From the NCBI GenBank assembly GCA_937965795.1, contig CALCMD010000037.1, forward strand, positions 1-64,000: 64,000 nucleotides of DNA, given 5' to 3'. The stretch comes from an uncultured Lachnospiraceae bacterium. Its GTDB lineage: Bacteria; Bacillota; Clostridia; Lachnospirales; Lachnospiraceae. Of this stretch, positions 1-7,412 are shown piece after piece (position 1 is the first letter of the stretch; every line of letters starts with the position of its first letter). The position numbers and the translations under genes were made by a program. A model generated the notes under the pieces. It made no database searches, had not been told where the DNA came from, and saw only the letters and a list, made by a program, of their open reading frames with translations.

Positions 1-81
1 ATCTGTTTTCATGAACTTTCAAGGTTGTTTCACTGTTCAGTTATCAATGTTCTTTTCTTTGCTGTTCTCAACAGCTTCATC

Positions 82-110
82 ATTCTAACAAAAGTTCTTC
101 CATCTGTCAA
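82..110 (-). promoter_or_regulatory. strong promoter reading off the left edge, probably an rRNA operon
   Basis: On the minus strand TTGACA (105-110) and TAGAAT (82-87) are separated by exactly 17 bases. The transcript would run leftwards out of the window. The next bases hold a small palindrome (61-75) and then about 55 bases whose phrasing (AACTGAACAGTG, CCTTGAAAG) resembles pre-16S leaders of Clostridia. No coding sequence is visible at 1-80. The promoter is well supported; the rRNA identity is inference. Confidence 0.6.
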
Positions 111-135
111 GGACTTTTTTCGATTTTTTTATTTT

Positions 136-738
136 TTATTCCGCCATCTTTTTCCTGATCCGCTGTAGGGCATTATCAATTGCCTTTGGCTCTTTCTTTA
201 GCAGCTCTCCAATTTCCCGATAGCCCATTCCATCCAGGTAAGCCTCCAGTACCTGTGTTTCAAAGCGGCTGAGGCGTTTTTTCAATTCCACTTGTATCTG
301 TTCCCAATTCTCCCTGTGAATGATCATTTCCTCCGGATTGCTTTCTCTGCTGTCAGCAAGAACATCCTGTAAGGGAATCTCATGCTCCCTGCCGTCTACC
401 GTCCCCGAATACAGGGAAATATAGGAATTTAATGGAATATGTTTTTTCCTTTCAGATGCTTCTACCGCCGTATACATCTGTCTGGAAACACATAAATCAG
501 CAAACCTGAAAAAAGAGCTTTCCCGCTCAGGATTATAATCACGCACTGCTTTAAAAAGGCCGATCATTCCTTCCTGGATCAGATCATCGCTGTCTCCCCC
601 CATCAGATAAAATGCCCTGGCCTTTTTCCGCACCAGATGTTTATATTTTTCCATCAAATAATCCATAATTTCTGTTTGCCCCTGATGCATCTTTGCAATC
701 AGCTCTTCATCGCCATATTCTTCAAAAATATCATTCAT
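136..738 (-). CDS. sigH: RNA polymerase sporulation sigma factor SigH
   Basis: A 200-residue sigma-70 family protein of the SigH type, the factor that in spore formers switches on early stationary-phase and sporulation genes. Region 2 is clear at about residues 20-95 (DDLIQEGMIGLFKAVRDYN is the core-binding and -10 recognition helix), and a region 4 helix-turn-helix lies at about 150-198 (YREIGELLKKEPKAIDNALQR). The length fits the family. It is the last gene of the cysS-mrnC-rlmB-sigH run, the same neighbourhood as in Bacillus, and starts 3 bases after the rlmB stop. Its ribosome binding site is weak, so translational coupling to rlmB is likely. Confidence 0.93.
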   Translation of the reverse strand: MNDIFEEYGDEELIAKMHQGQTEIMDYLMEKYKHLVRKKARAFYLMGGDSDDLIQEGMIGLFKAVRDYNPERESSFFRFADLCVSRQMYTAVEASERKKHIPLNSYISLYSGTVDGREHEIPLQDVLADSRESNPEEMIIHRENWEQIQVELKKRLSRFETQVLEAYLDGMGYREIGELLKKEPKAIDNALQRIRKKMAE

Positions 739-741
739 CCG

Positions 742-1485
742 TTAAACGCCCATCCTCTGACGCACAATTTCATAAGCGAGCACTCCCGCCGCAACCGACG
801 CATTCAGGGAATCAATTTCCCCTTTCATGGGAATGGAAGCGACAAAGTCACATTTTTCTTTTACCAGGCGGCTGACGCCCTCTCCTTCGTTTCCGATCAC
901 CAGACCGATCGGGCCTTTTAAATCCAGGCGGTACATGACTTCCCCGTCCATATCCGCACACACAAACCACATACCCCTGTTTTTTAATTCCTCAATCGTC
1001 TGTCCCAAATTTGTGACTTTCGCCACCGGGGTATAGTTCAAAGCCCCCGCAGAGGTTTTCGCCACCGTAGCCGTCAAGCCGACCGCCCGCCTTTTGGGAA
1101 TGACGACCCCATGCGCACCCGCCAGATTGGCGGTACGGATGATTGCTCCCAGATTATGCGGGTCCTCAATATTATCCAGAAACAGAAGAAACGGAGGCTC
1201 CCCCTTTTCTTCTGCAAGCGCAAGCATATCTTCCACCTGCGCATATTCATAGGCTGCCGCAAAAGCAATCACGCCCTGATGTTTTCCAGTTTCTGAAATC
1301 TGATCCAGCCGCTCCTTTGCCACATAATTAATAATCGTATCATGCTTTCTCGCCTCTCTGGTTATGGAACGGACGGGCCCATCCTGACAGCCTTCCAGCA
1401 CAAACAGCTTGTCAATGGTTTTGCCGGCGCGAAATGCCTCTAATACGGCATTTCTGCCTTCTATGGTCAATTCTTCATATCTCAT
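742..1485 (-). CDS. rlmB: 23S rRNA (guanosine-2'-O)-methyltransferase RlmB
   Basis: A 247-residue SPOUT-class methyltransferase that by family methylates the 2'-OH of a guanosine (G2251 in E. coli numbering) in 23S rRNA with S-adenosylmethionine. An N-terminal substrate-binding domain (residues 1-75) precedes the trefoil-knot domain. The knot motifs are visible: NIEDPHNLGAIIRTA near 105, IGNEGEGVS near 200 and IPMKGEIDSLNASVAAG near 217. Its start overlaps the end of mrnC by four bases, so the two are translated together. This gene was formerly called yacO in Bacillus. Confidence 0.93.
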   Translation of the reverse strand: MRYEELTIEGRNAVLEAFRAGKTIDKLFVLEGCQDGPVRSITREARKHDTIINYVAKERLDQISETGKHQGVIAFAAAYEYAQVEDMLALAEEKGEPPFLLFLDNIEDPHNLGAIIRTANLAGAHGVVIPKRRAVGLTATVAKTSAGALNYTPVAKVTNLGQTIEELKNRGMWFVCADMDGEVMYRLDLKGPIGLVIGNEGEGVSRLVKEKCDFVASIPMKGEIDSLNASVAAGVLAYEIVRQRMGV

Positions 1486-1922
1486 ATCTGTTCTCCTTTG
1501 TCCAGCCCTGTTTTGATCAGTTCTATCATACGTCCCAAATCCTCTTTCAGATAAAGGTATCCCATCAGCGCCTCGAATCCTGTCGCCTTCCGGTAGTCCA
1601 ACATGGTGGCGTTTTTTGCCATCGTATAAGATTTGGCGTTTCGGCCGCGCTTGTAAACAGCCGTTTCTTCCTCTGTCAGCGCCGGAAGCAGACGTTCTAT
1701 CATTTCCGCCTGCGCCGACGCCCTGACAAGTGAACTCGCCATCCGGTGCAGCTTATTTGGCTGACAGTTTCCGCGTTTGACCAGCAGCGTACGAATGATA
1801 AGATCGTAGATTGCATCCCCGATATAAGCAAGAGTCAGCGGCGAATACATCCGCAGGTCTATGTCTTTGAAAGCAAACTCCTCCCGCAGACGGTCCATCA
1901 TAAATGTTACGCTTTCTTCCAT
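1482..1922 (-). CDS. mrnC: Mini-ribonuclease III (MrnC)
   Basis: A 146-residue protein made only of a ribonuclease III catalytic domain, without the double-stranded RNA-binding domain of full RNase III. In Bacillus the homologue trims the ends of pre-23S rRNA. The signature around residues 25-45 (SPLTLAYIGDAIYDLIIR) carries the conserved acidic residue, and a second acidic cluster is near 95-120. It overlaps the end of cysS by 16 bases and the start of rlmB by four, a gene order conserved in Firmicutes. Confidence 0.92.
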   Translation of the reverse strand: MEESVTFMMDRLREEFAFKDIDLRMYSPLTLAYIGDAIYDLIIRTLLVKRGNCQPNKLHRMASSLVRASAQAEMIERLLPALTEEETAVYKRGRNAKSYTMAKNATMLDYRKATGFEALMGYLYLKEDLGRMIELIKTGLDKGEQI

Positions 1923-3313
1923 TTCACACCTTCTCTGGTATCTTCCAGGATAATCCCTTTCGCCAGCAGTTCATTCCGAATCGCGTCGGCTCTTGCAAAA
2001 TCCCTTGCCTTTCTTGCCGCCTGACGCTCGGAAATCAGTTTTTCAATATCTTCCGCCAAAATCTCTTCTTCCTTTTCCACCAAAAGCCCCAGGATGTCCG
2101 AAAGCTTCACGATCTCGTCAAACACCGCTTTTACATACGCTTTCGTATTTTCTCCCGTCACTTTCGCATTCGCAAAACGCACCAGCTCAAAAATTGCGGA
2201 GATCGCATCTGCCGTATTAAAATCGTCGTCCATTGCCGCGTCAAACTTTTCTTCGAATCCCTTCACCTCTTTGACTGCCGACTGTTCTGCCTCTGTCATA
2301 TCCTTTTCTTCCGCTTTTTCAAGAAGATTCTTTAAACGCCCCGTCGCATTTACGATACGCTCCAGGCCGTTTCGGGAGGCTTCCATCAGTTCTGCGCTGA
2401 AGTTCAGCGGGCTTCTGTAATGTGCGCTCAGCATAAAGAAACGCAGCACCTGAAGATCATACTTTTCGCTGATGTCTCTTACGGTAAAGAAATTTCCAAG
2501 AGATTTTGACATCTTGCGGTTATCAATGTTCAAAAACGCATTATGAATCCAGTACTTCGCAAATGGAACGCCATTGCAGCACTCGCTCTGGGCAATTTCA
2601 TTTTCATGATGCGGGAATACCAGATCTTCTCCGCCTGCGTGGATGTCAATCTCCGGCCCCAGATATTTTTTCGCCATGACGGAGCACTCAATATGCCAGC
2701 CCGGACGCCCATCGCTCCACGGGGACTTCCAGAATGGCTCTCCTTCCTTTTTCGGCTTCCACAGCACGAAATCAAGAGGGTCCTCCTTCTGATCTTCCCC
2801 GGATACCAGCAGCGCGCGGTTTCCGGAACGAAGATCATCCAGATTCTTATGAGAAAGCTTTCCGTATTCCTCAAATTTTCTGGTACGGAAATAGACGGTC
2901 CCATTCACATCATAAGCATACCCCTTCTCAATCAGGGCAGAAATCATCTCTACCATCCCCGCAATTTCCTGTGTAGCCAGCGGATGTGTCGTTGCAGGCT
3001 TTACATTCATAGCCGCCATATCCTTTTTGCATTCTTCGATGTAGCGGGTTGAGATCTCTTCTGCCGTAACTCCTTCTTCAATCGCCTTCGCAATGATCTT
3101 ATCATCTACATCCGTAAAATTTGACACGTAATTCACTTCATATCCTTTATGCTCCATGTAACGTCTTACCGTATCAAACACGATCATCGGCCGGGCATTC
3201 CCGATATGGATGAGATTATAAACGGTAGGCCCGCACACATACATGGTGACTTTACCCGGTGTCAGAGGGACAAATTCTTCTTTCTTCTTTGTCAATGTAT
3301 TATATACTTTCAT
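1907..3313 (-). CDS. cysS: cysteine-tRNA ligase
   Basis: A 468-residue class I aminoacyl-tRNA synthetase that charges tRNA-Cys in the cytoplasm. The HIGH-type motif reads HIGNARP near residue 37, the KMSKS loop reads KMSKSLGNF near 268, and the zinc-binding cysteine and histidine region is present (CGP near 28, HHENEIAQSE near 236). Length and start are normal for the family. It is the first gene of the cysS-mrnC-rlmB-sigH operon and has its own promoter immediately after the upstream acetyltransferase gene. Confidence 0.96.
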   Translation of the reverse strand: MKVYNTLTKKKEEFVPLTPGKVTMYVCGPTVYNLIHIGNARPMIVFDTVRRYMEHKGYEVNYVSNFTDVDDKIIAKAIEEGVTAEEISTRYIEECKKDMAAMNVKPATTHPLATQEIAGMVEMISALIEKGYAYDVNGTVYFRTRKFEEYGKLSHKNLDDLRSGNRALLVSGEDQKEDPLDFVLWKPKKEGEPFWKSPWSDGRPGWHIECSVMAKKYLGPEIDIHAGGEDLVFPHHENEIAQSECCNGVPFAKYWIHNAFLNIDNRKMSKSLGNFFTVRDISEKYDLQVLRFFMLSAHYRSPLNFSAELMEASRNGLERIVNATGRLKNLLEKAEEKDMTEAEQSAVKEVKGFEEKFDAAMDDDFNTADAISAIFELVRFANAKVTGENTKAYVKAVFDEIVKLSDILGLLVEKEEEILAEDIEKLISERQAARKARDFARADAIRNELLAKGIILEDTREGVKWKKA

Positions 3314-3344
3314 GGTTTTATCCTTTCCTATTCATACTGCTTTC

Positions 3345-3373
3345 AGTCTATGCAATTCCTGCTGTTTTGTCAA
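3345..3373 (-). promoter_or_regulatory. promoter of the cysS-mrnC-rlmB-sigH operon
   Basis: TTGACA (3368-3373) and TAGACT (3345-3350) on the minus strand with a 17-base spacer, about 35 bases before the cysS start. It begins just after the stop codon of the upstream acetyltransferase gene, so the operon can be transcribed independently of ispF. Confidence 0.75.
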
Positions 3374-3387
3374 CCATACAGGCCATT

Positions 3388-4503
3388 TCATACCACCTCA
3401 TTCAAAAATACCGGCCCATAACCGCGCACTTTCTCCCATAACTTCGCAATCTCCCCCGGCATTCCTGCTTCCTGCGGCGTCGCGTATCCAAACGTAAGCG
3501 CAGTAAAGGTTCCCGCCGAAATGGTAAATGCCGCTCTCTCGCCGACGCACTTTTTCAGGCTTCCCCCAAACGCATCTGCATGGAATTTATAAATTCCGGA
3601 ATTTTCAGGCAGAAAATCGTCCCTGAGTTCAAAGCAAAATTCCACAGCGCCGGTTGCCGTAAGCCCCGGGGCAAACCGTTCCGGATTTATGACGCGGGCC
3701 ATAATCACAGGCTTTTTCTCTTCGGCTTCCTGCATTTCCTGTAAAAATCCATACAGACGAATCTTTTTACTGCCGAGATATTTGGCAAGAGAGGGAAGCA
3801 GGTATGTCTCGTACCCCTCGGCAATCACAGGCTCCCTCACCTCCGGCACATCCTCAAAAGCGGTAAAAAAATACCCTCTGATCTTTCCCGCATCGAGCAG
3901 TATCGCCACTTCCCCATTCTGGCAGCGCTGCTCCTGCAAAAGTGTTTCAAAGTATTCTTCCGTATGAAAAGCAAACGTCCGAAAATGTTTTTTCAGATAA
4001 ACATTGGAAAATTCCGCCAAATCCGCCAGATCTTTTTTCTCCGCCGCCCGGCATTGCAGATGGGGCTTTTTCTTAAATTCTTCTAACTGCACAGAGGTAT
4101 GATTCTGACAATAAATATACCGAAAATCGAAAGGCCGGTAAATCGCCTCCGCCGCAGGCATCAGAAATGCCATCGGCTCACCGATTCGGCGCATATCCTC
4201 AAGAGCCATTTTCAGCACATTTCTCATCATTCCCTGTCCCCGGTACCGTTCATCCGTAGCGACTGCCACGATATATTCCCCAAAAATCTCCTGCTCCCCA
4301 AGTCTCATCAGATAGGGATTGAGATGGAGCATGGACAGAATCTCTCCATCCTGCCCTTCTGCTGCATAAATCCGGTTTTCCCGCGCTTTCACCCGGTAAT
4401 AATAATCCACGAACCGGGGGCTGTCCTTCGTGAACACCTTTTGATACAGACTTTTTGTCCTCTCATTTTCCGCCGCGTCCAGCAGGCGCACCTTATATTC
4501 CAT
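3388..4503 (-). CDS. GNAT family N-acetyltransferase (Eis-like two-domain type)
   Basis: A 371-residue acetyl-CoA-dependent N-acetyltransferase; the substrate cannot be told from sequence. The acetyl-CoA-binding loop RGQGMMRNVL sits near residue 85 in an N-terminal GNAT domain. The remainder matches the layout of Eis-like proteins: a second GNAT-like part and a C-terminal sterol-carrier-like domain. A longer frame runs back to 4632, but the ATG at 4503 has a good ribosome binding site (GGGAGG) and begins right where ispF ends, overlapping it by 11 bases. It is therefore likely cotranscribed with ispF. Confidence 0.75.
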   Translation of the reverse strand: MEYKVRLLDAAENERTKSLYQKVFTKDSPRFVDYYYRVKARENRIYAAEGQDGEILSMLHLNPYLMRLGEQEIFGEYIVAVATDERYRGQGMMRNVLKMALEDMRRIGEPMAFLMPAAEAIYRPFDFRYIYCQNHTSVQLEEFKKKPHLQCRAAEKKDLADLAEFSNVYLKKHFRTFAFHTEEYFETLLQEQRCQNGEVAILLDAGKIRGYFFTAFEDVPEVREPVIAEGYETYLLPSLAKYLGSKKIRLYGFLQEMQEAEEKKPVIMARVINPERFAPGLTATGAVEFCFELRDDFLPENSGIYKFHADAFGGSLKKCVGERAAFTISAGTFTALTFGYATPQEAGMPGEIAKLWEKVRGYGPVFLNEVV

Positions 4504-5041
4504 GCTCTCCCGCGCACCTCCCGCACTTTTCACACAAAAGCTCCATCCGGCTGTCCGCCGCCTCATCGAGCAGAGAAAGCAGCGTGCAAACCGCCTGTGC
4601 AGAGATTCCTTCCCCTGTTCCCGTAAATCCAAGCCCTTCCTCCGTGGTGGCCTTGATATTCACCCGTCCCTTCTCGATTCCCAGAGCCGCCGCCACGTTT
4701 TTTTCCATTTCTTCTATATAAGGACGAAGCTTCGGCTTTTGGGCAATGATCGTAGCGTCTATATTCTCGATCACATAATTTTTCTCTTCCAGAAGGCTTC
4801 CTGTCCGCCGCAGAAGGGCAATACTGGAAATTCCTTTATATGCAGGGTCCGTGTCCGGAAAATGCTTTCCAATATCCCCCAGCGCCGCCGCCCCCAGAAG
4901 CGCATCCATAATGGCATGTACCACGACGTCTGCATCCGAATGTCCCAGAAGCCCTTTCTCATAAGGTATCGTTACTCCTCCCAGAATCAGGCTCCTTCCT
5001 TCTGTCAATCTATGCACATCATATCCCATTCCTATCCGCAT
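4493..5041 (-). CDS. ispF: 2-C-methyl-D-erythritol 2,4-cyclodiphosphate synthase
   Basis: IspF catalyses the cyclisation step of the MEP isoprenoid pathway, releasing CMP. The metal-binding motif GYDVHR (D8, H10), the HSDADV motif near residue 34, and the C-terminal family motif TTEEGLGFTGTGEG near 132 are all present. The family normally ends near residue 157; this protein is 182 residues, with an extra tail carrying a CEKCGRC cluster. The tail's coding sequence overlaps the start of the acetyltransferase gene. Whether the tail has a role is unknown. Confidence 0.94.
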   Translation of the reverse strand: MRIGMGYDVHRLTEGRSLILGGVTIPYEKGLLGHSDADVVVHAIMDALLGAAALGDIGKHFPDTDPAYKGISSIALLRRTGSLLEEKNYVIENIDATIIAQKPKLRPYIEEMEKNVAAALGIEKGRVNIKATTEEGLGFTGTGEGISAQAVCTLLSLLDEAADSRMELLCEKCGRCAGEHGI

Positions 5042-5103
5042 ATCTGTTCTCCTGTTCCTTTTTCTGGTCTAACTATAACATGATTTTTTTCATTTTAAAA
5101 GGC

Positions 5104-5143
5104 AAAAAAAACCGCCGCAAAATGTTTTCCATTCCGCGGCGGT
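5104..5143 (-). terminator. rho-independent terminator after the lipoprotein gene
   Basis: Arms ACCGCCGC (5111-5118) and GCGGCGGT (5136-5143) form a GC-rich stem. On the minus strand it is followed by a run of at least seven T (5104-5110). It lies between the small lipoprotein gene and ispF. Confidence 0.85.
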
Positions 5144-5164
5144 TCGTGATGTACGCCTTTTCGC

Positions 5165-5377
5165 TTATTCTGCTGCTTCTGTAGCTGGCGCCTCTGTGCC
5201 TGCCTCCGTAGCTGCTGCTTCTGTAACTGCCTCTGTCGGAGCGGCTTCTGTCGTTGCTTCTGTAACTGCTGTTGTCTCCGGAGCGGCCGTTGTCTCACTC
5301 TCTTTTGCGCCGCATCCTGTTACCAGTGCGCCTGCTAATACTGCTGCTGCTGCAAATGCCATTACTTTTTTCATCAT
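5165..5377 (-). CDS. small Thr/Glu/Ala-rich lipoprotein
   Basis: A 70-residue predicted lipoprotein. The chosen ATG has GAGGAGG ten bases upstream; the next codon is also ATG. An N-terminal signal sequence ends in the lipobox LVTGC near residue 22, after which the cysteine would be lipidated. The mature part is about 48 residues of degenerate TTEAAPTEA-type repeats with no predicted fold, probably an extended linker standing off the membrane. Such low-complexity lipoproteins are frequent in Lachnospiraceae and have no assigned function. It is monocistronic, with a strong terminator. Confidence 0.7.
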   Translation of the reverse strand: MMKKVMAFAAAAVLAGALVTGCGAKESETTAAPETTAVTEATTEAAPTEAVTEAAATEAGTEAPATEAAE

Positions 5378-5566
5378 AATATTTATCCTCCTCATAAATC
5401 CGAGATATTTTAAAACTAACATACCTCTTTTCCAATTACGGGAATCATCTTAGCACATAAAGAATATAGTTTCTCTTCTTTTTCATTAATATTTTTTAAA
5501 TAATTTCTGACGACTCTTATATTTTATTAAGGTTTCAGACACACTTTGATCACATTTTTCCAAATA

Positions 5567-5605
5567 CAAAAAATGCAGATATGCTTATCTATAAACACAT
5601 CTGCA
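5567..5605 (-). terminator. terminator of the tRNA-Val/tRNA-Met unit
   Basis: TGCAGAT (5574-5580) pairs with ATCTGCA (5599-5605), extended by further pairs after one mismatch. On the minus strand the stem is followed by a T run (5568-5573), about a dozen bases past the end of tRNA-Met. Confidence 0.75.
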
Positions 5606-5617
5606 CTCTTTCTACAA

Positions 5618-5691
5618 TAGCGGAAGGGAGATTTGAACTCTCGACACCACGGGTATGAACCGTGTGCTCTGGCCAACTGAGCTATTCCGCC
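5618..5691 (-). tRNA. tRNA-Met (anticodon CAT)
   Basis: A complete cloverleaf can be folded on the minus strand: acceptor GGCGGAA with TTCCGCT, D arm GCTC/GAGC, anticodon stem CACGG/CCGTG with loop TTCATAC (anticodon CAT), and T arm GAGAG/CTCCC around TTCAAAT. It does not have the CGCGGGG acceptor usual in initiator tRNA, so the elongator methionine form is more likely. A tRNA-Ile with a modified CAT anticodon cannot be excluded by eye. It lies 7 bases after tRNA-Val. Confidence 0.88.
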
Positions 5692-5698
5692 ATATAAA

Positions 5699-5771
5699 TG
5701 GGACCTATAGGGCTCGAACCTATGACCCTCTGCTTGTAAGGCAGATGCTCTCCCAGCTGAGCTAAGATCCC
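5699..5771 (-). tRNA. tRNA-Val (anticodon TAC)
   Basis: A cloverleaf on the minus strand with acceptor GGGATCT pairing AGGTCCC (one G-U), anticodon stem CTGC/GCAG and loop CTTACAA (anticodon TAC), and T loop GTTCGAGCC. It is transcribed first and is followed directly by tRNA-Met. Confidence 0.92.
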
Positions 5772-5801
5772 ATTGCTGTCCGTTCTCCGAACTGCTCTGC
5801 T

Positions 5802-5831
5802 ATTATAATACTATTTTCACCAAAAAGTCAA
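5802..5831 (-). promoter_or_regulatory. promoter of the tRNA-Val/tRNA-Met unit
   Basis: TTGACT (5826-5831) and TATAAT (5802-5807) on the minus strand with an 18-base spacer, about 30 bases before tRNA-Val. The same TTGACT-N18-TATAAT layout precedes tRNA-Pro in this window. Confidence 0.78.
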
Positions 5832-5879
5832 CCCCTTTTTTTATTTTTCTTTTTTTCGCCACAGTTTTTCATTTTCACG

Positions 5880-6446
5880 TCATTTTTTACGTTCCGGCAC
5901 GTTTTTTATCAATAAAGCATATTTTTCATGGTATTGTATGAACTTTTGCAGCGCACGGCGGGGTTCCGCATCCAATGCCTGGAGGATCGGTTCGGTTTCC
6001 ACCAGCCCCGTGACGTTTTTCCGCAGATACTCGGAATAGCTGCTCCACCAGTAATCCTGTATCTTGCCCGCATATCCCCTTGCAAGCAGATGGATGTTGC
6101 AGCAATATTCCAGCACAGTTGCAAGACTGCACGGCGAAAGATGTTTTCTGGACACCGACACTTTTTCCTTCCCCTGCGGATACTGCCGCAGATAGCTCTT
6201 TTGCAGCCCCTGCGACATTTTGGCGGCTGTCCGCCTGATATCGCCATACGCCGGGATATTCACCAGGAAATGTGCTTCTTTGTCCAGGATACAGAAAGCA
6301 TACACCCGAAACGAAATCTTCTCCCGTTCCTTTAAAAGCTGATTGAGAAACCGTTTCTTTACACACTCATCTGCCAGCCACGGTGTTTCTTTACGACCTT
6401 TCAAAATTACATAATGAAAGCTCTCCTGCATTCCTATATCTGACAT
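5880..6446 (-). CDS. degenerate REP-associated (Y1/IS200-like) transposase-family protein
   Basis: A 188-residue protein resembling the Y1 transposase family that acts on REP-type elements (FHYVILKGR near 10, FCILDKEAHFLV near 57, and the C-terminal DYWWSSYSEYL segment). The metal-binding HUH motif, normally of the NHxHLL type, here reads EAHFLV, so one histidine is missing. The cleaving tyrosine also cannot be placed confidently. No flanking inverted repeats or target duplications were seen. The protein is probably a remnant or has been adopted for another role. The ATG at 6446 has a strong GGGGAGG site. An earlier in-frame ATG at 6527 lies on the promoter's -10 element and cannot be in the message. 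Confidence 0.6.
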   Translation of the reverse strand: MSDIGMQESFHYVILKGRKETPWLADECVKKRFLNQLLKEREKISFRVYAFCILDKEAHFLVNIPAYGDIRRTAAKMSQGLQKSYLRQYPQGKEKVSVSRKHLSPCSLATVLEYCCNIHLLARGYAGKIQDYWWSSYSEYLRKNVTGLVETEPILQALDAEPRRALQKFIQYHEKYALLIKNVPERKK

Positions 6447-6515
6447 AGCATTCTTTCCTCCCCGCTTTTGGCTTCCTGCAACTGAAAACAGCCCCTCATG
6501 TTTGACGTTATAATT

Positions 6516-6544
6516 ATTATAAGACATTTTTCGACAATATTCAA
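6516..6544 (-). promoter_or_regulatory. promoter of the Y1-transposase-like gene
   Basis: TTGAAT (6539-6544) and TATAAT (6516-6521) on the minus strand, 17 bases apart. It defines the 5' end about 60 bases before the ATG at 6446. The 310-base stretch 6447-6757 otherwise holds only this promoter, an AT-rich hairpin and the pilus operon terminator. Confidence 0.7.
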
Positions 6545-6621
6545 CATTTTCCCCTGCGCCGTATCCTTTTGAAACGGGAAACCAGGATTCGACGGAAGGC
6601 TTTTTTTCGTGCCTGCTTTTT

Positions 6622-6647
6622 CAAAAAAATGTAACGTTTTGTTACAT
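6622..6647 (-). terminator. AT-rich hairpin, possible second terminator of the pilus operon
   Basis: A perfect inverted repeat ATGTAAC (6629-6635) and GTTACAT (6641-6647) with a five-base loop. On the minus strand it is followed by seven T. The stem is weak, so it may act as a back-up terminator or as a protein-binding palindrome. Confidence 0.45.
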
Positions 6648-6707
6648 GCTCCCTCATTTTCTGTCGAAAAGCACGGACGTCTCCTCCTGCCCTTCATCTT
6701 CTGCAAA

Positions 6708-6744
6708 CAAAAACGGCGCAGAAAGGGGCATTCCCTCTGCACCG
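6708..6744 (-). terminator. terminator of the pilus operon
   Basis: On the minus strand CGGTGCAGA (6736-6744) pairs with TCTGCGCCG (6714-6722) with one G-U pair, followed by a T-rich tail (6707-6713). It lies 14 bases after the stop of the small anchor pilin. Confidence 0.8.
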
Positions 6745-6757
6745 CTGATCAAACCTT

Positions 6758-7399
6758 TTAATCATCTGTCTTTTTCTTCTTTTTTCTGCCAACATAAAAC
6801 AAAATCAATACCGCGCCGGCTGAAACAGCAATCAAACCAATCCACAGTCCAAAATTCGTGTTATCCCCGGTTTTCGGTGTTGATGATGGTGTTGATGATG
6901 ATGGCGTTGGCTTTGGCGTGGGTGTTGGCGTCGGCTTCTTCACAGCATCATAAGTATTTTTAAAGGAAATCTCCTGTTTCTTACTTACCATCTGTGCATC
7001 GGTATGTGCGGCCACCACCGCTTCCAGGTTACCGTTCTTTCCATTTGTTATGCTTACTTTCACATAATAAACTGTGCTGTCATAATGTCCCTCTGCCTGC
7101 TTTCCCGGCTGCTGGGTAACGGTATAACAGTAAATGCCGGGAACAGAATAACTGATTGCAGGAAAGGCTTCCTTTCCCGCCCCTTTTATCGTCAGGGAGC
7201 TTTTTTCAGGCATGGGAGCGTCATCCCTGCCCTCAAGCGTCATCGTATAATCTTCGTCCGGAGAAGGCTTCTCACCTGACAATTCCACGCTGACAGGAAT
7301 CTTCACTTCCACAACCCCAGCCGCAAGAGCTGAAATCGGAAAACCTGTCAGGCACAGAACCGCAAGCAGGAGCGCTGCCGGAAATTTTCTTATCTTCGT
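6758..7399 (-). CDS. small anchor pilin (FctB-like) with an apparent ACG start
   Basis: A 213-residue surface protein if read from 7399. A signal peptide (KIRKFPAALLLAVLCLTGFP) leads into a pilin domain of the streptococcal isopeptide-linkage type (YYVKVSITNG and ISFKNTYDA are its hallmarks), a Pro/Thr/Ser linker, the sorting motif TPKTG near 174-178, a membrane segment and a lysine tail. No ATG, GTG or TTG precedes the signal peptide in frame. The first GTG, at 7312, lies after it. A strong AAGGAGGGG site stands eight bases before ACG at 7397-7399, exactly where an ATG would be expected. By its place after the sortase it corresponds to FctB, the basal anchor of streptococcal FCT-3 pili. Confidence 0.65.
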   Translation of the reverse strand, partial: TKIRKFPAALLLAVLCLTGFPISALAAGVVEVKIPVSVELSGEKPSPDEDYTMTLEGRDDAPMPEKSSLTIKGAGKEAFPAISYSVPGIYCYTVTQQPGKQAEGHYDSTVYYVKVSITNGKNGNLEAVVAAHTDAQMVSKKQEISFKNTYDAVKKPTPTPTPKPTPSSSTPSSTPKTGDNTNFGLWIGLIAVSAGAVLILFYVGRKKKKKTDD

Positions 7400-7412
7400 T
7401 TTTATCCCCTCC

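Noticed and set aside
6434..6742. 102-residue open frame on the minus strand
   Set aside because: Runs through the pilus operon terminator, an AT-rich hairpin and the next promoter; no ribosome binding site and odd composition.
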